Part shown: one piece after another, positions 26,874 through 34,841 of the stretch | How positions within the stretch are numbered: the stretch's first letter is position 1 | Layout of the letters: each line of letters begins with the position of its first letter | NCBI RefSeq assembly: GCF_934630535.1 | Contig: NZ_CAKTVU010000003.1 | Coordinates: 148,968-212,967 of the forward strand | Direction of reading: 5' to 3' | DNA: 64,000 bases | Source: an uncultured Senegalimassilia sp. | GTDB lineage: Bacteria > Actinomycetota > Coriobacteriia > Coriobacteriales > Eggerthellaceae | Made by a program: the position numbers and the translations under genes | Notes under the pieces: generated by a model | Databases searched by the model: none | Told to the model about the DNA's origin: nothing | The model's input: only the letters and a program-made list of their open reading frames with translations

Positions 26874-29453
26874 ATGAAGCTGGTGGTAACCGAGAAGAAC
26901 GACGCGGCGACGAAGATCGCGGCGTTGCTGGGCGTGAAAAAACCCAAGGCCGACAAGGTGTATTCCACGCCGGTGTACCGGTTCGAGGTAGACGGCGAGG
27001 AATGGGTGACCATCGGCCTGCGCGGCCATATCCTAGAGCCCGATTTCACGCCTACCCTTATATATAAGAAGCGCGGCGGCTGGCGCGGCGTCACCGCGGA
27101 GGGCGAGGCCATCCCGGCACAGCTGCCCGCAAGCCTGGCGCGTCCGCCGTTCAAAAAGAAGAAGCCCTTCATCGAGGACGGCGTTGAGCTGAAGGCGTGG
27201 AAGATGGACGCCCTGCCGTATCTGATCTACGCGCCCATCGAGAAGCTCCCGAAGGAGAAGGAGATCATCCGCAGCCTGAAGAACCTGGCGAAGAAGGCGG
27301 ACTCCATCGTCATCGCAACCGACTTCGACCGCGAGGGCGAGCTGATCGGCTCGGATGCCCTGTCGTGCATCCAGGAGGTCAATCCCACGGCGCCGGTTTC
27401 ACGCGCCCGTTACAGCGCCTTCACGAAAGAGGAGATCACGCACGCGTTCTCCAACCTGGTGGAGCTTGATACCAACCTGGCCTCGGCCGGCGCGTCCCGC
27501 CAGGACATCGACTTGATCTGGGGCGCGGTGCTTACGCGCTATCTTACGCTCGTGAAGTTCGCCGGCTACGGCAACGTGCGCAGCTCCGGCCGCGTGCAGA
27601 CGCCCACGCTGGCGCTGATCGTGGCGCGCGAACGCGAGCGCCTGGCGTTCATCCCCGAGGACTACTGGGTGATCAAGGGCGCCTTCGATGCAGCCGCGAT
27701 CGCCGGTCCCACCGCCGGCGACGGCGAGCTTGCCTTCACGGCGCCGCACTCCACGGCCCGCTTCAAGGACGAGGCGGCGGCGAAGGCCGCCATGGCCGCT
27801 GTGGCCGGCGCGGCAAGCGCCACGGTGGCGGCGGTGGAGAAGCGCACGCGCAAGCAGCAGCCGCCCGTGCCGTTCAACACCACCAGCCTTATGGCGGCGG
27901 CCTCGGCAGAGGGCCTTTCGCCGGCGCGCACCATGCGCATCGCCGAAAGCCTGTACATGGACGGCTACATCTCATACCCGCGTGTCGACAACACGGTATA
28001 TCCCAGCTCGCTCGATCTGTCCGAAGTGGTGAAGACCATCTCGGGCAACCCGGCGTACGCCCCGTATTGCCAGCAGCTGCTCTCCGCCGGCGAGCTGCAC
28101 GCCACGCGCGGCAAGAAGGAGACCACCGACCATCCGCCTATCTATCCCACGGCCAAGGCCACGCCCGACGACCTGGCCCCGGCCGATTACAAGCTGTATA
28201 ACCTCATCGCGCGCCGATTCCTGGCAACGCTGTCGGATGCTGCCGTGGTCGAGGGTACGAAGGTGACGCTTGAAGTGGGCGGCGAGCATTTCGCGGCCAA
28301 GGGCGACGTGCTGGTGACGCCGGGCTATCGCGCCATCTACCCGTACGGCATGAAGAAGGACGAGCAGCTGCCCGCTATGACCGAGGGCCAAAAGATCGCC
28401 TTCAACGGCGCCGAGTGCACCAAGAAGCAGACCGAGCCGCCGGCGCGCTACAGCCAGGGCAAGCTGATCCAGGAGATGGAGAAGCTGGGCCTGGGCACGA
28501 AGTCCACGCGTCACAGCATCATCGAGCGCTTGTACACGGTGAAGTACATCCAGAACGACCCCATCGAGCCCAGCCAGCTGGGCATGGCGGTTTGCGACGC
28601 CCTTGACAAGTTCGCCCCTCATATCACGCATCCGCAGATGACGGCTGAGCTGGAAGAGGAGATGGACAACATCGCCGAGGGCCGCAACACCAAAGATGCC
28701 GTGGTCACCAACAGCCGCAACCTGCTCTCCGAGCAGCTTGCCAACCTGCTGCCGCACTCCGAGGAGGTCAAAGACGCCCTGGCAGATGCCGTGGCTGCCG
28801 ACGCATACGTGGGCAAATGCCCCAAATGCGGCAAGGACCTGCAGATCCGCGTTTCGCAGAAAACGCGCGGCATGTTCATCGGCTGCGCCGGCTGGCCGGA
28901 TTGCGACGTCACCTATCCGCTGCCGAAGGGCAAGGTGGAGTCGCTGCCCGACCCGTGCCCGACGTGCGGCATGCCCCAGGTGAAGGTGACGGCGTTCCGC
29001 TCCAAGCCGCGTACGCTGTGCATCGACCCGAACTGCGAGACGAACAAGGAACCCGACGTGGTGGTGGGCGAGTGCCCGAAATGCGCCGAGGCCGGCAAGA
29101 AGGCCAAGCTCATCGCGCAGAAGAACCCGCGTACCCTGAAGCGCTTCATCCGCTGCGAGAACTACGACGAGTGCGGCGTGGGCTATCCGCTTCCGCAGTA
29201 CGGCGCCATCACTGCCACCGACGAGGTTTGCGAGCACTGCGGTGCGCCCATGGTCATCGTCGCGACCACGCGCGGCCCCTGGAAGCTGTGCCCGAACTTC
29301 AGCTGCCCGGGCAAGGAAATCGAGGCGGAGAAGAAGGCCGCGGCCAAGGAGGCCAAGGCGGCGGGCAAGAAAGCGCCGGCAAAGAAGACGGCTGCGAAAA
29401 AGCCCGCAGCAAAGAAAACCGCCGCGAAGAAAACGGCGAAAAAGGCCGAGTAG
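26874..29453 (+). CDS. topA: DNA topoisomerase I (type IA), archaeal-like form with four zinc ribbons and a Lys/Ala tail
   Basis: The gene starts at 26874 behind AGGAGG; the frame extends upstream but is not coding. The 859-residue enzyme relaxes negative supercoils. The TOPRIM acidic cluster is IATDFDREGELIGSDA near residue 150 and the catalytic tyrosine lies in GYISYPRVDNTVYPSSL near residue 366. Both motifs read like archaeal topoisomerase I rather than the bacterial YITYMRTDS form. Four C4-type zinc ribbons follow from about residue 645 (CPKCGK, CPTCGM, CPKCAE, CEHCGA). The end is a 40-residue Lys/Ala-repeat tail like those of other actinobacterial TopA proteins. Confidence 0.93.
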   Translation: MKLVVTEKNDAATKIAALLGVKKPKADKVYSTPVYRFEVDGEEWVTIGLRGHILEPDFTPTLIYKKRGGWRGVTAEGEAIPAQLPASLARPPFKKKKPFIEDGVELKAWKMDALPYLIYAPIEKLPKEKEIIRSLKNLAKKADSIVIATDFDREGELIGSDALSCIQEVNPTAPVSRARYSAFTKEEITHAFSNLVELDTNLASAGASRQDIDLIWGAVLTRYLTLVKFAGYGNVRSSGRVQTPTLALIVARERERLAFIPEDYWVIKGAFDAAAIAGPTAGDGELAFTAPHSTARFKDEAAAKAAMAAVAGAASATVAAVEKRTRKQQPPVPFNTTSLMAAASAEGLSPARTMRIAESLYMDGYISYPRVDNTVYPSSLDLSEVVKTISGNPAYAPYCQQLLSAGELHATRGKKETTDHPPIYPTAKATPDDLAPADYKLYNLIARRFLATLSDAAVVEGTKVTLEVGGEHFAAKGDVLVTPGYRAIYPYGMKKDEQLPAMTEGQKIAFNGAECTKKQTEPPARYSQGKLIQEMEKLGLGTKSTRHSIIERLYTVKYIQNDPIEPSQLGMAVCDALDKFAPHITHPQMTAELEEEMDNIAEGRNTKDAVVTNSRNLLSEQLANLLPHSEEVKDALADAVAADAYVGKCPKCGKDLQIRVSQKTRGMFIGCAGWPDCDVTYPLPKGKVESLPDPCPTCGMPQVKVTAFRSKPRTLCIDPNCETNKEPDVVVGECPKCAEAGKKAKLIAQKNPRTLKRFIRCENYDECGVGYPLPQYGAITATDEVCEHCGAPMVIVATTRGPWKLCPNFSCPGKEIEAEKKAAAKEAKAAGKKAPAKKTAAKKPAAKKTAAKKTAKKAE

Positions 29454-29505
29454 AACAAGCACGAAAGTCGAGTAGCGTAAGCTAGCAATAAGCGCCTGCA
29501 AAGTG

Positions 29506-29541
29506 AAGAAGGCGGCACCCAAGCGGGGGTGCCGCCTTCTT
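29506..29541 (+). terminator. Terminator after topA
   Basis: A perfect 15-bp stem (aagaaggcggcaccc with gggtgccgccttctt) has a six-base loop. The left 42-bp inverted site begins five bases later. Confidence 0.85.
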
Positions 29542-29545
29542 GCAT

Positions 29546-29587
29546 AGTGAGTCAAAACCTCCGTATCGTTTCGACTCACTAACTTTT
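29546..29587 (-). repeat. Left 42-bp inverted site flanking the respiratory cassette
   Basis: The first 35 bases form an imperfect palindrome: arms AGTGAGTCAAAAC (29546-29558) and GTTTCGACTCACT (29568-29580) around the nine-base core CTCCGTATC. With the adjoining AACTTTT, the reverse complement of the whole block matches 32922-32963 at 36 of 42 positions by my alignment. The arm-core-arm build resembles a recombination or operator site. Confidence 0.75.
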
Positions 29588-29642
29588 GCGGGTAAGAAAA
29601 TGACGCGGCAATTGACGCGGGCGGCGTGCCCGAAGCCATGTG

Positions 29643-30320
29643 CTATTCCTTGCCCCACTGCCAATCGGCGGGGTTTTCGGGCGTGCGCCAGGTGCGCCAG
29701 CCTTCGGCGCCGGGCAGCGTTTTCGTGCCGGCTATGATGATGTCGAGCCCCTCATGAAACCGCTTTTCACCGGCGGAATCGTTGCAAATGGTTGCCCAAT
29801 CGCCGTTGTCGAACGGGTCTTCGCCACTTGCTTGCGTCATGCATAGCTCCGCAACCTCGCGGTCGATGAAGCCCGAAAGAAATGCGCGCAGGACACTCCA
29901 CATGGGGTCGTATACCTCGCGTGGCATGCCTTGGTCGGCGTGGAGCAAAAACGTGTTCCGGTTGTGCTCAAGCGGCCAAGCTATCTGCGTTTGCGTTTGC
30001 ATGAGGCGTACCCGCGCGTTCTCAAGGGAGTTGCTGCGGATAGAGGCGCACGTGCGGTGCAGCGTGTCCTCCCAATATTCACCGGCAACGGGGGCGTTGT
30101 CGAAGCCCTCGCGCATTTTCGCCAGCACTAAAAACAGCAGCTGCTTTTTTGAAGGAACGTAGGTGTATACGCTCATGGTGCCAATGCCTAGCTGCTCGGC
30201 AAGGGCGCGAATGCTGAATTTCGCGTAGCCCTGCTCGTTAATCATGGCAAATGCGGTGCTTACTACCTCTTCTTGGGAAGAAGCGTGCGAAGCGGTTGGT
30301 TTATGTTTGGTTTCCTCCAT
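29643..30320 (-). CDS. TetR-family transcriptional regulator of the flavoprotein-cytochrome operon
   Basis: The 225-residue protein has an N-terminal helix-turn-helix of the TetR type: AFAMINEQGYAKFSIRALAEQLGIGTMSVYTYVPSKKQLL (residues about 22-62). A ligand-binding C-terminal domain resembling those of TetR class members with DUF-type C-domains follows. It is transcribed away from the flavoprotein gene, and the shared 219-base gap carries two copies of a GTAC-N3-GTAC operator at the putative promoter. It most likely represses the reductase operon and is released by the reductase substrate or a related aromatic or plant compound; the inducer is unknown. Confidence 0.85.
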   Translation of the reverse strand: MEETKHKPTASHASSQEEVVSTAFAMINEQGYAKFSIRALAEQLGIGTMSVYTYVPSKKQLLFLVLAKMREGFDNAPVAGEYWEDTLHRTCASIRSNSLENARVRLMQTQTQIAWPLEHNRNTFLLHADQGMPREVYDPMWSVLRAFLSGFIDREVAELCMTQASGEDPFDNGDWATICNDSAGEKRFHEGLDIIIAGTKTLPGAEGWRTWRTPENPADWQWGKE

Positions 30321-30420
30321 GGGTGGCGCCTGCTCATCGTTTCTCGTTTTTCGTCTTTCGAACTATAAAGCACGCTTCAGGGTTGCCCCTCAGCTTTGCG
30401 AAATTGCGCACAAAGAATGC

Positions 30421-30475
30421 TTGAAAAGCTACTCCGTACAGTGTACGATACATAGCGTACCCCGTACGGTGTACG
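30421..30475 (+). promoter_or_regulatory. Promoter with two TetR-type operator copies
   Basis: TTGAAA (30421-30426) and TACGAT (30444-30449) are 17 bases apart. CGTACAGTGTACG (30435-30447) overlaps the spacer and -10, and CGTACGGTGTACG (30463-30475) lies in the start region, 28 bases on. Occupancy would block RNA polymerase at the flavoprotein operon. Confidence 0.75.
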
Positions 30476-30539
30476 AACGGAGAGGAATGGGAGGCGAACG
30501 GCAGGTTCGCTTGCTGAACTAGAACATTAGGGAGGGAAA

Positions 30540-32291
30540 ATGGCAGAGCAAGCAGAAAGCGGAATGTCTCGTCGCGGCTTTATGCGCGCAGCGGGCATTA
30601 GCTTGATTGGCGCTGCTGCGGCTACGGGCGCTTTCGGTCTGACCGGCTGCTCCGGCGAGGCGAAGGCCGCCGGCGTTGCTGTTGAGAACAAAGGTGGCTG
30701 CGGAGATTTCAGCGAGAGCATCTACACCGATGCATTCCCGGTAAAAACGCGCAACGTTCCGGTGGTTGACGTTGATAGCGGCATTGTGCGTCAGGGTAAC
30801 GTGGCGTTTGAGCTGCGCGATATCCCTGCGTCCGAGATTCTTCGTACCGAGGAAACGGACGTGCTGGTTATTGGCTGCGGTCTTACCGGCTCCGTTGCTG
30901 CTGTTGCGGCTTCGGATGACGGTAAAACCAAAGTCATGTGCGTTGAGAAGATGAACGTTGGGCGCGGCATGTTCGAAGGCATGGGCGTTATTGGCGGCAA
31001 GAAGATGGAAGAGGCCGGCAACATCATTGATAAGGCAGAGATGATGGACCGCATGCGTCACGCTGCGTACTATCGCGTGCCTGTTGATCCCATCAAGCTG
31101 TGGGGCGATCGTTCTGGCGAAGCCGCTGACTGGCTGCAGGAGAAGTTCGACGAAGGCGAAGGCAAAATCCAGACGTACTTCAAGAAGGGCAACCCCAACG
31201 CTCACAACTTCGATGTTCCGCAAACCGAGATTGCGTTTAAGAGCGAGTTGTGGAGCGAAAAAACCACGTCGAACGCTGGTGGCGCGGGTATTTACATTGT
31301 TGCCGACCTGGCCAACACGTTTAAAAAACGCCCGAACTCTGATTTGCGTTACAACGTTGCCGGTGTGCAGCTTATTCGCGAAGGCGACAATGGCCGTGTG
31401 ACGGGCGCCATTTTGAAGGATTCCGATGGCTACTTCCGCGTGAACGCTTCCAAGGGCGTTATTGTGGCAACGGGCGGTTTCGATTCTAACCCGGCTATGC
31501 TGAAGGCATGGTGCCGTGCCGAGGACATTGCTGCGTGCGCAAGCTGGTGTCCCAACGAAGGCACTACGGGTGACGGCCAGCTGATGGGTCTTGCCGTGGG
31601 CGGTCAGATGGACCCGCTGCCGGCGGCCATCATGAACTTCGATTATGGTAGCCCCGAGGCGTTTTATTCAGCTAACCTGGGCATTCGCACCATTGTGGGC
31701 GGCATCATGATTAACGAGCAGGGTCGTCGCTTCTGCAGCGAGGGCTTGCCGTTCCAGGCGCGTTCTAATTCCATTACCGCACAAGCGCATTATGGCACCG
31801 ATACGTGGCGTGTTGCGTCTTCTACGCAGGTGGGCAAGGAAAAGGAAAAGGTGGAAGCCGCGTTCCAGCCGTTTATCGACAAGGGTTGGGGCTTCAAGGC
31901 TTCAAGTCTCAAGGAGCTCGCTGGTATGATGGGCGTGCCCGCCGACACGCTCGAATCTGAAGTTGCTCGCTTCAACACGTTCTGCGACAACAAGAAGGAC
32001 GAGGACTTCAACCGTCCCATGGAGAAAGCTACGAAGGTCGAAGGCGACACATACTATGCCGTGAAGCACCAGTCTTCTATTCTGGCTACGGTGTCTGGCC
32101 TGGTTGTTGACTACAACTGCAATGTTGTTGACTACGACAATAAGCCCATCGAGGGCCTGTTTGCCGCCGGTGGCGCTTCGGGCGGTTTCTTCTCCGGTAA
32201 CTATCCGCGTCATATTTTCGGCCCGTCGGTTGGCCGCTGCGTCACATTCGGTTACGTGGCTGGTCAGACCGCCGCGCAGGGGGTGAAGTAG
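30540..32291 (+). CDS. Tat-exported FAD-dependent reductase, fumarate reductase flavoprotein-like
   Basis: The 583-residue protein begins with a twin-arginine signal (SRRGFMRAAGISLIG..., then a Cys in LTGCSG). The FAD-binding GxGxxG is in ETDVLVIGCGLTGSVAAV near residue 110, and the C-terminal FAD block is SGGFFSGNYPRHIFGPSVGRCVTFGYVAGQTAA. This is the family that includes urocanate reductase and the Eggerthella Cgr2 cardiac glycoside reductase, which reduce organic electron acceptors outside the cytoplasm. It lies three bases before the cytochrome gene, so electrons probably flow from menaquinol through that cytochrome. The substrate cannot be read from the sequence. Confidence 0.85.
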   Translation: MAEQAESGMSRRGFMRAAGISLIGAAAATGAFGLTGCSGEAKAAGVAVENKGGCGDFSESIYTDAFPVKTRNVPVVDVDSGIVRQGNVAFELRDIPASEILRTEETDVLVIGCGLTGSVAAVAASDDGKTKVMCVEKMNVGRGMFEGMGVIGGKKMEEAGNIIDKAEMMDRMRHAAYYRVPVDPIKLWGDRSGEAADWLQEKFDEGEGKIQTYFKKGNPNAHNFDVPQTEIAFKSELWSEKTTSNAGGAGIYIVADLANTFKKRPNSDLRYNVAGVQLIREGDNGRVTGAILKDSDGYFRVNASKGVIVATGGFDSNPAMLKAWCRAEDIAACASWCPNEGTTGDGQLMGLAVGGQMDPLPAAIMNFDYGSPEAFYSANLGIRTIVGGIMINEQGRRFCSEGLPFQARSNSITAQAHYGTDTWRVASSTQVGKEKEKVEAAFQPFIDKGWGFKASSLKELAGMMGVPADTLESEVARFNTFCDNKKDEDFNRPMEKATKVEGDTYYAVKHQSSILATVSGLVVDYNCNVVDYDNKPIEGLFAAGGASGGFFSGNYPRHIFGPSVGRCVTFGYVAGQTAAQGVK

Positions 32292-32294
32292 CAC

Positions 32295-32831
32295 ATGGTA
32301 GAGAACAAAACTGGCAAGAAGCGCTGGCCTATTGTGGTAGGTGTTGTGGCCGCGGTGCTGATTGTGGCTTGCTGCGGCGGCTGGGTGTGGCATAGCACGC
32401 CGAGCTTCTGCGGCACGGTGTGCCATGATTCCATGGGTAACCACTTGGCGAACTACGAAGGCACCGATGAGTCGAACGGTGCGGGCCTTGCTGCATGGCA
32501 CGGCCAGCATGAGGGAACTACGTGCCTGGATTGTCACACGGCTGAGCTTGATGTGCAGGTGGCCGAGCTGCAGTCGCAGCTGGCTGGCGACACGGATAAC
32601 CTGGGTCTTGCCGATCGCTACTACATCGATAACGACAAGTGCCTGTCGTGCCACGGTGGCTCGTACGAAGAGCTGGCAAAACAGACCGCTCAGCTTGGTG
32701 AGTACAACCCGCATCAGAGCCCGCATGGCAATTTGAATTGCAACGAGTGCCACAAAGGCCATGCCGCTCAGGTTGACACCTGCGGTCAGTGCCACGAAAA
32801 CGGCGGTCAAACCATGCGTGGCAACAACTAG
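32295..32831 (+). CDS. Membrane-anchored multiheme cytochrome c, NrfH/NapC-like
   Basis: The 178-residue protein has one N-terminal membrane helix (WPIVVGVVAAVLIVACCGGW, residues about 13-32) and a periplasm-side domain with five heme-attachment motifs. Four are canonical CxxCH: CLDCH, CLSCH, CNECH and CGQCH. The first, in STPSFCGTVCHDSM, reads CxxxCH with three residues between the cysteines. The position right after the anchor matches heme 1 of NrfH, which takes electrons from menaquinol. The partner is the upstream Tat flavoprotein; Eggerthella Cgr1/Cgr2 is a known pair of this kind. Confidence 0.88.
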   Translation: MVENKTGKKRWPIVVGVVAAVLIVACCGGWVWHSTPSFCGTVCHDSMGNHLANYEGTDESNGAGLAAWHGQHEGTTCLDCHTAELDVQVAELQSQLAGDTDNLGLADRYYIDNDKCLSCHGGSYEELAKQTAQLGEYNPHQSPHGNLNCNECHKGHAAQVDTCGQCHENGGQTMRGNN

Positions 32832-32869
32832 ACAGTTGCTGTTTGCAAGTACTTATAGCTGTGAATAAC

Positions 32870-32901
32870 GAAGGTGGCGTCCCATATGGGGCGCCACCTT
32901 C
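32870..32901 (+). terminator. Terminator after the cytochrome gene
   Basis: A 14-bp stem (gaaggtggcgtccc with ggggcgccaccttc, one G-U) has loop atat and is followed by ttgcgtgtt. Its arm sequence ccttcttgc resembles the end of the topA terminator arm just outside the left site. Confidence 0.8.
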
Positions 32902-32921
32902 TTGCGTGTTGGGTTGGGCGA

Positions 32922-32963
32922 AAAAGTTAGTGAGTCAAAACGTTACGGAGCTATTGACTTACG
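32922..32963 (+). repeat. Right 42-bp inverted site flanking the respiratory cassette
   Basis: AAAAGTT is followed by arm AGTGAGTCAAAAC (32929-32941), core GTTACGGAG and a weaker second arm ending TTGACTTAC. It pairs as an inverted copy of 29546-29587 (36/42 matches). The first arm is also a direct 14-base copy (TAGTGAGTCAAAAC) of 29545-29558. It ends three bases before the stop of the fumarase β gene. Confidence 0.75.
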
Positions 32964-32965
32964 TG

Positions 32966-33520
32966 CTAGAGGGTTTCGCCACGTTCGATGGCGCGATAGA
33001 GGTCGCGGCCGCGGGTGTCGACGGCCACGAAGACGGGGAAGTCGTCGAGCGTGATGCGGCGAAGCGCTTCGGTGCCCAGGTCGTCCCAGGCAACGGTGTC
33101 GCTTGCGGTGACGTGCTTGGCCAGCAGCGCGGCGATGCCGCCGACCGCCGCGAAGTACACGGCGCCGTTTTCAACGCAGGCGTCGATGACGGCCTGGTTG
33201 CGTTTGCCCTTGCCGATGCACGCCGCGATGCCGGCCTGCATAAGCTGGGGCGTGGCGAAGTCCATGCGGCTTGCCGTGGTGGGGCCCACGCTGCCAAGCG
33301 GGCGGCCGGCAGCGGCGGGGGTGGGGCCGGCGTAGAACAGCGTCTGGCCCGCCAGCCCGAACGGAAGCTTGCCGGTTTGCTCGAGCGCCTCGAGCGCGCG
33401 GGCGTGGCCGGCGTCGCGCATGGTGTAGCAGGGCCCGGTCAGGCGCACCTCCTGGCCGGCTTTCAGGTTCGCCAGCTGAGATTTATCCAGCGGCAGGCTC
33501 AAGCGTACAGGTTCGCTCAT
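32966..33520 (-). CDS. Class I fumarate hydratase/tartrate dehydratase, β subunit (first copy)
   Basis: The 184-residue protein is the swivelling C-terminal domain of class I hydratases. It contains LTGPCYTMRDAGHARALE, TLFYAGPTPAAAGRPLGSVGPTTASRMD and GKGKRNQAVIDACVENGAVYFAAVGG, which bind the substrate carboxylates. It overlaps the α subunit by four bases (ATGA), confirming that they form one enzyme. It could hydrate fumarate to malate or dehydrate tartrate; motifs alone do not separate these. It is diverged from the second β copy at 37291. Confidence 0.88.
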   Translation of the reverse strand: MSEPVRLSLPLDKSQLANLKAGQEVRLTGPCYTMRDAGHARALEALEQTGKLPFGLAGQTLFYAGPTPAAAGRPLGSVGPTTASRMDFATPQLMQAGIAACIGKGKRNQAVIDACVENGAVYFAAVGGIAALLAKHVTASDTVAWDDLGTEALRRITLDDFPVFVAVDTRGRDLYRAIERGETL

Positions 33521-34410
33521 TTCCCCTCACCCCAATCGATCAGCTCGATGGATGCGCTGCGCATGGCCGAGCAGCCCATGTTCACTGCTACAGGCAGCGC
33601 GGCGATGTGGCACGGCGCGGTTTCCAGATGCACGGCCAAGGCGGTCGCGCCGCCGCCGAGGGCCGCCGGGCCGATGCCCGTGGCGTTGATGGCGGAAAGC
33701 AGCTCGGCCTCCCGCTCGGCGGCCTGCGGGTTTGCGGCGGGGGTTCCCACCTCGCGCAGCAGTGCGTGCTTGGCCAGGCCCGCCACCTTGTCGAACGTGG
33801 CACCCACGCCCACGCCCACGATAAGCGGCGGACAGGCGTTGGCAGCCTTCTCGCGCACGCAGTCGAGCACGACCTTCTTCACGCCCTCCCAGCCGGCGCC
33901 GGGCGCGAGCATGATCACGCGGCTTGCGTTGTCCGAGCCGCCGCCCTTGAGCAGCACGTGCAGCGTGGCGCCGCGGCCGGGGCGCAGGGCGATCTCGGCG
34001 AAGGCGGGCGTGTTGTCGCCGGTGTTGGTGCGGTCGAGCAGCGCGTCGGCCACGACGCTCATGCGCAGGCGGCCGTCGGTATAGGCGCGCGCCACGGCGT
34101 CGTTGACGCCCGACAGGATGTTGCCGGGGATGAGCAGCTCCTCGCCGACCTCCAGGCGCACCCAGCAGGTGCCGGTGTCCTGGCAGATGGGCACGCCGTC
34201 CTCCTGCCCGATGCGGGCGTTTTCCAGCAAGCAGTCCAGCACGGACTGCGCACGCGGCTGCGTCTCGTCCGCGCGCGCCGCCTGCATGGCGGCAAGCACG
34301 TCGGGGCGCAGGTGCGTGGCGCAGCGGCGCACGGCGCGGTACACGGCGTCGGCCACGGCGTCGGCGGTGAGCGCGCCAGGCTGCGCCGTGGGCATGTTCT
34401 CGTCTTCCAC
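33517..34410 (-). CDS. Class I fumarate hydratase/tartrate dehydratase, α subunit (first copy)
   Basis: I place the start at a GTG (34410) because AAAGGA sits five to six bases before it; an ATG at 34479 would add a non-family N-terminus. The 297-residue protein carries the cluster cysteines in PICQDTG, ACPPLIVG and MGCSAM, which bind the catalytic [4Fe-4S]. The block DALLDRTNTGDNTPAF and the substrate region GGGSDNAS are typical of the family. The enzyme would be oxygen-sensitive, fitting an anaerobe. It is transcribed divergently from the DASS transporter. Confidence 0.87.
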   Translation of the reverse strand: MEDENMPTAQPGALTADAVADAVYRAVRRCATHLRPDVLAAMQAARADETQPRAQSVLDCLLENARIGQEDGVPICQDTGTCWVRLEVGEELLIPGNILSGVNDAVARAYTDGRLRMSVVADALLDRTNTGDNTPAFAEIALRPGRGATLHVLLKGGGSDNASRVIMLAPGAGWEGVKKVVLDCVREKAANACPPLIVGVGVGATFDKVAGLAKHALLREVGTPAANPQAAEREAELLSAINATGIGPAALGGGATALAVHLETAPCHIAALPVAVNMGCSAMRSASIELIDWGEGK

Positions 34411-34841
34411 GTTGTTCCTTTCCTTGGTATCCGTGCCCCTATTGTGCGCCATGCGCCCGCGCCGGTGGGCGAACTCCACGCAATCCGGGGATGGCGGGGC
34501 TTTCTCGCCTGCCTTTCGATGGGTATCGGCGTTTGGGCCAGGGGTGTCCCGGAGTTTCCCAACGAACCCATGGTGGGTGGGGTGGTGGGTGTTTTATCGC
34601 CTTCCAACTGGGCAAACGTTGAAGTACACCCACGGCGGGTGTGGGAAGTTAGCCACGGTTCCAGGCACCATGCATCCCAGCGAACGGCCGCCGAGGGGCG
34701 TGGCCGGGCGCGGCGGGCTCGACGGTGCGGCGCATGGTACGCCGGCATCGCGGGATCCTCCTTACCGTCGCGCTAGCCTTCATGTCCGCCGCCCGTGGGT
34801 CGATCGCCGGATCGACGGGCGGCGGAATCGAAAGGAAAGGA
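34411..34841. other. Divergent control region between fumarase copy 1 and the DASS transporter
   Basis: These 431 bases contain no gene I support. An inverted repeat ACACCC-acggc-GGGTGT lies at 34626-34642 after a GT-rich tract (ggtgggtggggtggtgggtg near 34570). These could be operator sequences for a regulator of the C4 genes, perhaps the membrane LuxR protein at 42121; that is inference. Confidence 0.4.

Noticed and set aside
29545..32941. Direct 14-base repeat TAGTGAGTCAAAAC as an insertion-site duplication
   Set aside because: The match extends much further in the inverted orientation (36/42), so I prefer inverted sites; the direct match follows from each site being palindromic. It is not fully excluded.
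34725..34841. Upstream start for the DASS transporter
   Set aside because: The extra N-terminal residues are Arg-rich and not family-like, and the better ribosome site precedes 34842.
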